Shown one piece after another: positions 16,377 through 24,277 of a stretch of DNA of 45,958 nt. A program made the position numbers and the translations under genes. Each line of letters begins with the position of its first letter. The first letter of the stretch is position 1. The notes beneath the pieces were generated by a model that was not told where the DNA came from, made no database searches, and was given only the letters and a program-made list of their open reading frames with translations. Source of the DNA: Bacilli bacterium (GTDB lineage: Bacteria; Bacillota_I; Bacilli_A; RF39; UBA660); the NCBI GenBank assembly GCA_017940575.1, contig JAGAYJ010000014.1, positions 1 to 45,958 on the forward strand, given 5' to 3'.

Positions 16377-18173
16377 TTATTTTAATACACTAGCATTACC
16401 CATAATATAGTTTCTAATATTAACGTAATCTACTGCACTTACTGTACCATCATTATTAACATCAGCTGCTTCTTTAAATGAACCAGATAAACTTGATGAC
16501 CCCATGATATAATTTCTAATTTTAACATAATCTACTGCATTAACTTTGCCATCTCCAGTAGCATCACCATATACAATAATTCTATATGATTTTCCAGCAA
16601 CATTTAAAACATCTGCAGTACCTAATGCTAAAGATGAATCCATCTTAACACCGTCTCTTATAACTTCGGCTCCACTACCAATTCTACTTACCATATTACC
16701 AGCAGTTTCATTTATTTTAGCACCAACTAAATAATTTCCTCTAAAATTATATCCTGCATTAGATATAATTTTACCAATATCTTCTACAGCTTGTTCAACG
16801 TTTTTATTATCCTTTTCCGTCTGATCAACTGAAGTTGGAAGTTCAACTGGAGTTGCAGGCATATTATTATATACAGGAATAATAAATTCAAATGCACTAT
16901 CTATTAATCCTTCTGTTTTTTTATAAGAACTATATGTTGATTTTGATTCGCTTGATGGTGCATATAAATTAGTCATATATTGATGTGAATAATTTCCATA
17001 TTCATTTCCAGTTACATTAAATTTTTGAAAATATAATGTGTTTTGATTCTTTTTAATATAACCTTCTGCTAAATAAGAAGCACCATTTAAAATTGCAGCT
17101 TCAGCGGTAGTCCAAGGTCTATTATAAGATGTGTAAGTGCCATCATAACCTTTTGCAAAATTAATTGCACACTCAACTGGATTTTCACATGATGAGAAAG
17201 CACCTAAATTATAAAAATTATAATAACCAGACTCACCACTAGCTTGTCTTTTTAAATGACCATTTTCTATAACCTCTTGTTTAGATCTTGCAGCAAGCAT
17301 TATAGGACTTATATTGTTATTATTATAAGTTGCAGCATTATAAAAATAATTTATATAATCTTTAAGTGGTGTTGATCCTAATATACTATTTAAAACATCA
17401 ATAGTTTGATAAGTGTCATCAAAAGATAATTTTTCAAATTGAAAAATCAACTGATCATCAAATGAATTTCTAGGATCCATATAATGTGCAATAGTTTGTT
17501 TATTTGCCATATACCATCCACCAGCTTCAAACATTCTATATGTTCCTGTTTTAGGATCATATGATCCTTTTTCAAGCGATAGTAGTTTTTCATCATATGG
17601 TACATAATTTAGGCCATATGCTGTATCATCTGTTTCATCATAATTAACAACACTTTCATTATTAATTACGTCATTCCAATCAAGTCCAGTATTATACCCT
17701 TTAAATTTCCAATTAGGATGAACAGTTTTTAAAAGCGATAATTGTTCCCAATAGATTTCAGGTAAACCTGCATTTCTAAATTCATCTGCATATTTAGATA
17801 CATCAACATTTACAACAACATTATCTGCACATACATATCCATAATGATTATTACCATCACCAGGAAAAGATATAGAATTGACATAATAATAACCTTTAGA
17901 ACAACTATTAATAGTTGATGGAATTATAGAATCATAATTAAGTATAATAACTTCATTGTTTGTATCAAGACAATGCATTACACCTGGTTCTGCATAATTT
18001 TCTCGTCCAGCTTGACCTTTTTTTAATGAACAACTACTTACTGTTGTATTAGGATTTTTTCCAATTAAAATATCAGAACCTACAATTTTACCTTTAACAT
18101 TAGTCCCCGCTAATACACTTGGAGCATATAAAAATGACATAGCTATAACTATATAAAATAAATATTTTTTCAT
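16377..18173 (-). CDS. Secreted glucosaminidase-like hydrolase with C-terminal dockerin
   Basis: The 598 residues start with the signal peptide MKKYLFYIVIAMSFLYAPSVLAG. An N-terminal region has paired cysteines, followed by WKFKGYNTGLDWNDV, a lead-in common to bacterial beta-N-acetylglucosaminidases. The glucosaminidase-type domain (about 210-430) includes MDPRNSFDDQLIFQFEKL, a GESGYYNFYNLGAF segment and WTTAEAAILNGASYLAEGYI. The last 65 residues are two dockerin type I repeats (GDATGDGKVNAVDYVKIRNY and DVNNDGTVSAVDYVNIRNY) with the Ca2+-binding Asp/Asn pattern. It likely cleaves peptidoglycan glycan strands outside the cell, tethered by dockerin-cohesin contact. The downstream membrane protein is a candidate tether. 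The ribosome binding site is AAGGAGCGTG. Confidence 0.85.
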   Translation of the reverse strand: MKKYLFYIVIAMSFLYAPSVLAGTNVKGKIVGSDILIGKNPNTTVSSCSLKKGQAGRENYAEPGVMHCLDTNNEVIILNYDSIIPSTINSCSKGYYYVNSISFPGDGNNHYGYVCADNVVVNVDVSKYADEFRNAGLPEIYWEQLSLLKTVHPNWKFKGYNTGLDWNDVINNESVVNYDETDDTAYGLNYVPYDEKLLSLEKGSYDPKTGTYRMFEAGGWYMANKQTIAHYMDPRNSFDDQLIFQFEKLSFDDTYQTIDVLNSILGSTPLKDYINYFYNAATYNNNNISPIMLAARSKQEVIENGHLKRQASGESGYYNFYNLGAFSSCENPVECAINFAKGYDGTYTSYNRPWTTAEAAILNGASYLAEGYIKKNQNTLYFQKFNVTGNEYGNYSHQYMTNLYAPSSESKSTYSSYKKTEGLIDSAFEFIIPVYNNMPATPVELPTSVDQTEKDNKNVEQAVEDIGKIISNAGYNFRGNYLVGAKINETAGNMVSRIGSGAEVIRDGVKMDSSLALGTADVLNVAGKSYRIIVYGDATGDGKVNAVDYVKIRNYIMGSSSLSGSFKEAADVNNDGTVSAVDYVNIRNYIMGNASVLK

Positions 18174-18217
18174 ATCTACACGCTCCTTCCATTTTCATAA
18201 TAATTATATCAAAAAAA

Positions 18218-18244
18218 AGACATATTTTAAAGATATATATGTCT
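18218..18244 (-). terminator. GH31 gene terminator (bidirectional shape)
   Basis: AGACATAT (18218-18225) pairs with ATATGTCT (18237-18244). It is flanked by an A-run on the left and a T-run on the right, so it can act in both directions. It ends the GH31 transcript. Confidence 0.7.
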
Positions 18245-18265
18245 TTTTTTGTAAATATATGTCAA

Positions 18266-20665
18266 CTACACTATTTCAATATATTCTAGTAGTTTTAAGA
18301 ACAATTTAATGAATTTTCTCTCTAAGCCTTTAGAAGATAATTTTCTAATTTCAATTCTTTTTTTCTTAATAGATAAAGCATCATTGAATAATATCTCATC
18401 AACCATAACTTTAAGTCTTGTTTCAATTTGTAAGTCAGATATAATTTCTTTTATATCTTCGTTAATAATTCTATCAGCACTTATTTCAATATTCTTACCC
18501 TTACAGTTTAAAGTTAATTGTCCAATTGATGAAACATCTTTAACTGATACAATAAAGTCATTTCCTTTAACATAAGATACTGAATCAATTTGTTCATCAT
18601 TAAAGTAAACTATTACATCATCAGCTTTTTTAGTATTTCTAAATACAAATTTATAGTTTCTTTTTTCTGGTACTATACCACTTTTACCTTCTAAGGCTCT
18701 CATAATTACAGTATAGTTGTTTGGCATATAGTTATAATCAATTTGAGTAAGAAGATAAAAATCTTTTTTATATAAATCAGATACTCCGTCATCTTCATAT
18801 AAATTATATGTATTACTTCTTCCTGGAAATATTTGAATTTCTAGTGTATCTGGAGGTGTAGTATCATTTATATAGCTATTTCTACCCATTGGTATAATTG
18901 ATCCTGCTTTAGCAAATACTGGATAATCTTCTTCTTTAAAGAATGATATATATTCTTTACCACCTGGGAACTTTTTACCAGTTACAAAGTCATACCACAT
19001 ACCATCTGGTAAGAAGAATTTATGTATTGCTCTATTCATTACATAGTCTTTTTTCTTAACTATAGGTGATACAAAGAATTGAGAACCAAAATAGTATTCA
19101 TCTTTAAATGTATCATCATCATACATCTCAGGATTTTTATAGTATATTGGCATAATTAAAGGTGTACCAAATTTGTGATATTTATATGCCTCTGTATATA
19201 AGTAAGGTATTAATCTATGTCTTAAATTTAGATAATCTTTTACAATTTCATTAGTTTTAATTCCCCATCTCCAAGGTTCTCTTTTATAGTATTCTCCAGC
19301 ATCTGATCCAAATTTTAAAATTGGTGAGAACACTCCAAGTTGAACATATCTTGTATATAGTTCATTATCTTCAATTCCTTTATAGTATCCTCCTATATCA
19401 TGTGACCAGAAACTTACACCTATATTAGTAGCGCTCGCATTAAATAAAGGAATCATTTTTAGTGTATCCCAACTAACAATTGTTTTACCAGAATACAATA
19501 CTGGATATCTATGAGGAGCAACAGAAGTATTACGAGATAAAATCATTGGTCTTCTTTTATAGTTTCTCATCATATCATAGAAGTGATAATGATTAAGATA
19601 AAATAACTCTTTTAATTTATTAGAACTTTCTTCATCCGTCCAATAAAAATCTACTCCCATATCATCTAAAGGATGAATAAGAACATTTAAATATACATCA
19701 ATTAATTTAGAATCATATACATTAAATGGAATTACTTCTTCTTCAGTATTTAAATTTTGTCTTAATTGCTCATAGTTATCTTCTATTGGATAAAGTCCTT
19801 CTAATGGATTTACATTTAAACCTAATCTAATTCCTTTTGAATGAAGATATTTAATCATACTATTTGGTGCTTTAAAGTTATTATGATTCCAAGAAAAACC
19901 TGAATCTATAAATTTATCATTATAGTGATTATAATGCCATTCATTGTCTAACATTAAAACAGATATTGGAACTCTTTTATTTTCAAAAGAATCTATTAAA
20001 TCTTTTAGTAAAGCATCATTATAATTATCATTTTTACTCCACCAGTTACCAAGTGCATATCTTGGAATTAGTGCTGGACTTCCTGTAATTGCATAGTAGT
20101 CTTTTAAACAAAGTGCGAAATCTTTTAAATACATAAATAAATATAAATCTATTCCATTTTCTTCTCTTTTTACTATGCTTCCGTCTTCATTAAATAAGTT
20201 AGAATTAGAATCATCTATAGATGCAAAACCATCAACTGAATATAATCCTTTTTGAAGTTTTAATTTAGTTTTATCATCTAAACTCATTCCAGGAGCTCCA
20301 TAATTTCTGACTTCTGGATGTTTATAATACCAAATTTTATCAGAGTTTAATAATTCTACTCTTAAATTTTTCATTGAATTAACTTTACCGCCATAGAAAT
20401 TTGAATTCTTAATATAAGTTAATCTAAAATATTTGGTAGTTATTTCTAAAACTCTATTATCTTCTTTTAAATTAAAATCTACTTTAGGCATATTTCTAAA
20501 CCAAACAAGTTCTGTTGGTGAATCAGTAAATACACCATTTTCACTGTATTCCATTCTTATTAATCTTTCACTTAGAATAGTAAAACGATATTTTTCACCT
20601 TTTACTATATTTGCTTCAAGTGCTTTCGATGCATCTATTTCAAATTTAAATTGTTCACCTAGCAT
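18266..20665 (-). CDS. Glycoside hydrolase family 31 protein
   Basis: About 799 residues. Counting residues from the in-frame TTG three codons before the chosen ATG: an N-terminal beta-sandwich, then a TIM barrel with VPISVLMLDNEWHYNHYND and GIRLGLNVNP. The nucleophile strand VDFYWTDEE has Asp347, and FWSHDIGG (423-429) is the GH31 fingerprint. C-terminal beta domains include PLIMPIYY and a DUF5110-like region. GH31 enzymes cleave alpha-glucosidic or alpha-xylosidic bonds. At the acid/base position, where family members such as E. coli YicI have GGD, this protein reads RYPVLYSGK, so the Asp is Lys397. No signal peptide is seen, so it is intracellular. The ATG at 20663-20665 is chosen because AAGGAG lies nine bases upstream. 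Confidence 0.88.
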   Translation of the reverse strand: MLGEQFKFEIDASKALEANIVKGEKYRFTILSERLIRMEYSENGVFTDSPTELVWFRNMPKVDFNLKEDNRVLEITTKYFRLTYIKNSNFYGGKVNSMKNLRVELLNSDKIWYYKHPEVRNYGAPGMSLDDKTKLKLQKGLYSVDGFASIDDSNSNLFNEDGSIVKREENGIDLYLFMYLKDFALCLKDYYAITGSPALIPRYALGNWWSKNDNYNDALLKDLIDSFENKRVPISVLMLDNEWHYNHYNDKFIDSGFSWNHNNFKAPNSMIKYLHSKGIRLGLNVNPLEGLYPIEDNYEQLRQNLNTEEEVIPFNVYDSKLIDVYLNVLIHPLDDMGVDFYWTDEESSNKLKELFYLNHYHFYDMMRNYKRRPMILSRNTSVAPHRYPVLYSGKTIVSWDTLKMIPLFNASATNIGVSFWSHDIGGYYKGIEDNELYTRYVQLGVFSPILKFGSDAGEYYKREPWRWGIKTNEIVKDYLNLRHRLIPYLYTEAYKYHKFGTPLIMPIYYKNPEMYDDDTFKDEYYFGSQFFVSPIVKKKDYVMNRAIHKFFLPDGMWYDFVTGKKFPGGKEYISFFKEEDYPVFAKAGSIIPMGRNSYINDTTPPDTLEIQIFPGRSNTYNLYEDDGVSDLYKKDFYLLTQIDYNYMPNNYTVIMRALEGKSGIVPEKRNYKFVFRNTKKADDVIVYFNDEQIDSVSYVKGNDFIVSVKDVSSIGQLTLNCKGKNIEISADRIINEDIKEIISDLQIETRLKVMVDEILFNDALSIKKKRIEIRKLSSKGLERKFIKLFLKLLEYIEIV

Positions 20666-20681
20666 ATTTAACAACTCCTTT

Positions 20682-22094
20682 TTAAATTTCTTCTATTTTC
20701 ATAAAGTTTGTATGTTTAACTTCTCTAAATGGATAACCGCCTGTAATAATTACTTTATCTCCACTATTACTTCCCATATTTATAGCTGTATCATGTACAA
20801 CTTTCATCATCTTATCAAATGTTTTAATATCACCTATATGTACAGCATAAGCTCCATAATACATTGCTAGTTCTTTAACCACATCTTTATCAGGTGATAA
20901 AGCTATTATTGGGCATTTTGGTCTAAAGCGGCTTATTTTCTTAGCTGTATAACCACTCATTGTTGGTACTACTATAAACTTACATTTTAGTCTATCAGCA
21001 CATTCTACTGTACTATATGCAATGTTACCGGATATATCTTGTTTTTCAGTACGCATTGTTTTATCTAAGAATTCATAGTAGTTTAAATCAAGTTCTGTTG
21101 ACTCAATAATCTTACTCATTGTATCAATTGTAATTACTGGATATTTACCTATTGTAGTTTCACCTGATAGTACAACACAGTCAACCCCTTCTAATACAGC
21201 ATTTGCAACATCTGATACTTCCGCTCTTGTAGGTCTTACATTTTTCTCCATTGAAAGCATCATTTCTGCTGATACTAAACTTACTTTACCAAATCTATGG
21301 CATTTATTTATTACTTGTTTTTGAATACCGGGAACTCTCTCCATTGGTATTTCTACTCCTAAGTCTCCACGAGCAACCATAACACCATCACTATTTTCAA
21401 TAATTCCATCTATATCATCTAATGCATCAGCATTTTCTATTTTAGATATGATTGCGATATGTGAATTATCAAGTTCTATAAGTAAGTCATTTACTTTTAA
21501 AACATCTTCAACACATGATACAAAAGATAAAGCTAAATAATCAACATTCATCTTATTTGCAAATTTAATATCTTCTATATCTTTATCACTTAAAAATGGT
21601 AAATTTAGAGGACTATTTTTTATATTAACGCCCTTATTATCTTCAATGAATCCACCTACTATAACTTTACAAATTAAATAGTCTTCTTCTTTATCTGTAA
21701 CTAATAGTTCAATCATTCCATCGGCTAACTTAATAGTTGTATTTACTTTTATATTTTTAACAAAGTCTTTTGTATTTACTGAAAACTTAGTAGAATCACC
21801 AATTATTTCATTATTATATATTCTAATCTTTGTTCCTTTTGTTAAATAAGCGGTACCACCTTCAAATTTACCAACAGTTAAATCAGGTCCTTTTAAATCT
21901 AACATGATTGCTACATTAGTATCTAAGTCATCATTAAGTTTTTTAATTGTTTTTATTATTGATTCTGCAAATTTATATGATGAATGTTTCATATTAATTC
22001 TAGCAATATCCATACCTGATAATATCATTTCTTTAATTGTTGCTTCATCTTTACTTGATGGTCCTATAGTTGCAACTATCTTTGTCTTTTTCAT
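20682..22094 (-). CDS. Divergent pyruvate kinase
   Basis: About 470 residues with the pyruvate kinase core: KTKIVATIGPSS, the catalytic lysine in ISKIENAD, the metal site VARGDLGVEIP, RPTRAEVSDVANAV and LSGETTIGKYPV. It converts phosphoenolpyruvate plus ADP to pyruvate plus ATP. Several normally invariant sites are changed. NFSHG is NMKHS (the K+-ligand Ser becomes Lys). LDTKGPEIR is LDLKGPDLT. TATQMLES is VSAEMMLS, which loses the active-site Thr. It may be a K+-independent or functionally shifted paralogue. The ATG at 22092-22094 is used because an upstream GTG lies in the GGGTGAGG ribosome binding site. Confidence 0.85.
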   Translation of the reverse strand: MKKTKIVATIGPSSKDEATIKEMILSGMDIARINMKHSSYKFAESIIKTIKKLNDDLDTNVAIMLDLKGPDLTVGKFEGGTAYLTKGTKIRIYNNEIIGDSTKFSVNTKDFVKNIKVNTTIKLADGMIELLVTDKEEDYLICKVIVGGFIEDNKGVNIKNSPLNLPFLSDKDIEDIKFANKMNVDYLALSFVSCVEDVLKVNDLLIELDNSHIAIISKIENADALDDIDGIIENSDGVMVARGDLGVEIPMERVPGIQKQVINKCHRFGKVSLVSAEMMLSMEKNVRPTRAEVSDVANAVLEGVDCVVLSGETTIGKYPVITIDTMSKIIESTELDLNYYEFLDKTMRTEKQDISGNIAYSTVECADRLKCKFIVVPTMSGYTAKKISRFRPKCPIIALSPDKDVVKELAMYYGAYAVHIGDIKTFDKMMKVVHDTAINMGSNSGDKVIITGGYPFREVKHTNFMKIEEI

Positions 22095-22140
22095 TAGCCT
22101 CACCCTACTATAAATTATATCATTAAATCAAGAATAAAAA

Positions 22141-22162
22141 AAGAGTTTATAATTAAACTCTT
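22141..22162 (-). terminator. Terminator of the tandem pilin/collar operon
   Basis: AAGAGTTT (22141-22148) pairs with AAACTCTT (22155-22162). T's follow in the minus direction. The stop codon of the second pilin/collar gene overlaps the right arm. Confidence 0.75.
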
Positions 22163-23144
22163 AATATTTTATGCAGAATAATAGTGATGTATTAGTTGGG
22201 CGAGAAGTTCCTCTACCACCACTTGCGCCAGATGCTACACCTCCAGAAGAAGGATGCCATGAATTTGTCCAAGAATTTTGTGTTTTATCCGCTGTATTTA
22301 TAGTAGATCCATTTACCCCTCCACCATAAACAGAACCAGTATTATTAAAATAAAAATCATGAACAGTTCCATCTTGATGTGTTCCAACAGCAGCACCACT
22401 ACCTTGTGTAGTACGACTATTAGTTCCAGCTCCTCTAATAAATTCTCCTCTTAAATCAGGAACTTTAAATGTAGTTGAACCATCACCTGCACCATATGTA
22501 GTTCCTATTTTTTCAAATAAGGCTGCATACTCTGTTCTTGAAACTTCTTGACCATTACACTCTAAATATCCTTCAGGTACTGTTGATGTTGTATATGATA
22601 TTACTGTACCAACAGGTATTGATGATGCTGGTGTACTTTTAAGTTCAGCAAGTTCTCTTTGTACTTGTTGTAATTGTTGAGTTAATTCTTGATTAGATAA
22701 CTCTGTTATTGTTGCTTCATTTCCTAGATATACAATAGATCCTCCTGCTGGAACTGAACATGTTTTATTATTACTTACAGATACTACATTATCACCATAG
22801 TTTTTATAAGCTGAACGTGACCCATCTGTTACACATATTACACTTCTACCTTTTGTATCTACTATAACTGTTCCGGCTTTTATTGAGCCTTTATATTTAA
22901 GTAACTTATCTGTATCAGTACTTGATATAACATTATTAGCTATATCAAATCTAACAGTCTCTTCATTATTATATTGTGCATTATATAGTCTTGTTGCATC
23001 AATTAAATTCTCAGCACTTACTTTAAGTGCATTTAATTTTGTTTTATTTACTACACCTGTAATTATTGGTATTGATACAAGTGATATTATAGCTATTACT
23101 ACTATACTAGCTAAAAGCTCTATTAGAGTAAATCCTCGTTTCAT
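22161..23144 (-). CDS. Prepilin/coiled-coil/phage tail-collar chimera, copy 1
   Basis: The 327 residues comprise four parts. First is a type IV prepilin leader KRG|FTLIELLAS with Glu at mature position 5, then a 20-residue hydrophobic helix. Second is a pilin-like head to about residue 145, with Cys104 and Cys129. Third is a short coiled coil (about 148-170, with QQLQQVQRELAEL). Fourth is a phage tail-collar domain (from about 175) with IPVGTVISYTTSTVPEGYLECNGQ, then GTTYGAGDGSTTFKVPDLRGEF. The last 80 residues form a Gly/Ser/Asn-rich tip that ends PTNTSLLFCIKY. It is probably assembled by a type IV pilus or competence-type machine and displayed outside; binding is inferred from the collar domain. 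The gene lies ten bases after copy 2 in one operon. The ribosome binding site is TAGGAGGTAAAAC. Confidence 0.85.
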   Translation of the reverse strand: MKRGFTLIELLASIVVIAIISLVSIPIITGVVNKTKLNALKVSAENLIDATRLYNAQYNNEETVRFDIANNVISSTDTDKLLKYKGSIKAGTVIVDTKGRSVICVTDGSRSAYKNYGDNVVSVSNNKTCSVPAGGSIVYLGNEATITELSNQELTQQLQQVQRELAELKSTPASSIPVGTVISYTTSTVPEGYLECNGQEVSRTEYAALFEKIGTTYGAGDGSTTFKVPDLRGEFIRGAGTNSRTTQGSGAAVGTHQDGTVHDFYFNNTGSVYGGGVNGSTINTADKTQNSWTNSWHPSSGGVASGASGGRGTSRPTNTSLLFCIKY

Positions 23145-23154
23145 GTTTTACCTC

Positions 23155-24192
23155 CTAATATTTTATACAGAATAATACTGATGTATTGGTTGGTCTAAAT
23201 GTTGGTAAAGTAGGTACATTCGTTCCAGCCATATTAATGCTTAGTCCTACAGAAATTGAATTAGCATTTGCTTGACCAACTTGTGGATATGTTGAAGGAA
23301 CAGTTGAATCTGCATTAAGTGGAAAAATATTGCCAAATTTATCTTTATTAGTATATAAATTATAACTTGTTTTACTAGAAAAATAAAAATTTACTCCTGA
23401 TACTGTAGCAGCTTGATGTATGCCAACAGAAGATCCACTACCCTCTCTAGCACCAGATGCAGAATTTATATGACTATTAGTTCCAGTTCCTCTTAAGAAC
23501 TCTCCTCTTAAATCAGGTACATTAAATGTTGTTGATCCATCACCTGCACCATATGTAGTTCCTATTTTTTCAAATAAGGCTGCATACTCTGTTCTTGAAA
23601 CTTCTTGACCTTCACATTTTAAATATCCATCAGGTACATTAGATGTTGAATAAGATATAATTGTACCTACTGGATTTATTCCTTTTTTTAAATTGTTAAC
23701 TTCTGTCTCAAGTGCTGTAATTTTTTGAGTTAATTCTTGATTAGATAACTCTGTTATTGTTGCTTCATTACCTAGATATACAATAGATCCTCCTGCTGGT
23801 ATATTACATGTTTTATTGTTACTTACAGATACTACATTCTCACTATAATTTTTATAAGCGGAACGAGAGCCGTCTGTAACACATATTACACTTCTACCTT
23901 TTGCATCTACTATAACTGTTCCGGCTTTTATTGATCCTTTATATTTAAGCAAATTATTAGTATCAGTACTTGTTATTTTATTATTAGCTATATCAAATCT
24001 AACAGTCTCTTCATTATTATATTGTGCATTATATAGTCTTGTTGCATCAATTAAATTCTCAGCGCTTACTTTAAGTGCATTTAGTTTTGTTTTATTTACT
24101 ACACCTGTAATTATTGGAATAGATACAAGTGATATTATAGCTATTACTACTATACTAGCTAAAAGTTCTATTAGCGTAAATCCTCTTTTCAT
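23155..24192 (-). CDS. Prepilin/coiled-coil/phage tail-collar chimera, copy 2
   Basis: About 345 residues from the ATG at 24190-24192. The upstream in-frame extension lacks a ribosome binding site and covers the promoter. The prepilin leader and head are nearly identical to copy 1, including the two head cysteines. The coiled coil is KITALETEVNNLKK. The collar domain is conserved through VPDLRGEFLRGTGTNS and then becomes unique: a segment with HINSASGAREGSGSSVG, FYFSSKTSYNLYT and GLSINMAGTNVP. The end returns to RPTNTSVLFCIKY. It is first in the two-gene operon, with its own promoter at 24215-24243. The variable tip is the longest of the three copies. Nucleotide identity with copies 1 and 3 in the pilin half is very high, including at silent sites. 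Confidence 0.85.
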   Translation of the reverse strand: MKRGFTLIELLASIVVIAIISLVSIPIITGVVNKTKLNALKVSAENLIDATRLYNAQYNNEETVRFDIANNKITSTDTNNLLKYKGSIKAGTVIVDAKGRSVICVTDGSRSAYKNYSENVVSVSNNKTCNIPAGGSIVYLGNEATITELSNQELTQKITALETEVNNLKKGINPVGTIISYSTSNVPDGYLKCEGQEVSRTEYAALFEKIGTTYGAGDGSTTFNVPDLRGEFLRGTGTNSHINSASGAREGSGSSVGIHQAATVSGVNFYFSSKTSYNLYTNKDKFGNIFPLNADSTVPSTYPQVGQANANSISVGLSINMAGTNVPTLPTFRPTNTSVLFCIKY

Positions 24193-24214
24193 ATTATCCC
24201 TACCTTCTTTATAT

Positions 24215-24243
24215 ATTTTACCATTTGTAAATAGTTTAAGCAA
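24215..24243 (-). promoter_or_regulatory. Promoter of pilin/collar copies 2 and 1
   Basis: TTGCTT (24238-24243), 17 bases and TAAAAT (24215-24220) precede a short leader and the AAGGTAGGG ribosome binding site. The same promoter, with one base changed in the spacer, precedes copy 3 at 43616-43644. Confidence 0.6.
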
Positions 24244-24248
24244 CAAAA

Positions 24249-24277
24249 AAACACAACTTATTATAAAAGTTATGTTT
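24249..24277 (-). terminator. dnaE terminator
   Basis: AAACACAACTT (24249-24259) pairs with AAGTTATGTTT (24267-24277), with one G-T pair. T's follow in the minus direction. The hairpin spans the dnaE stop codon at 24270. Confidence 0.7.

Noticed and set aside
22161-24192. A diversity-generating retroelement acting on the collar tips
   Set aside because: The variable C-terminal cassettes invite the idea, but no reverse transcriptase or template repeat is visible in the window, and the cassettes differ in length and content rather than only at A positions.
22161-24192. A prophage remnant because of the tail-collar domains
   Set aside because: No capsid, terminase, integrase, holin or other phage genes are near any copy, and each collar is fused to a prepilin leader.
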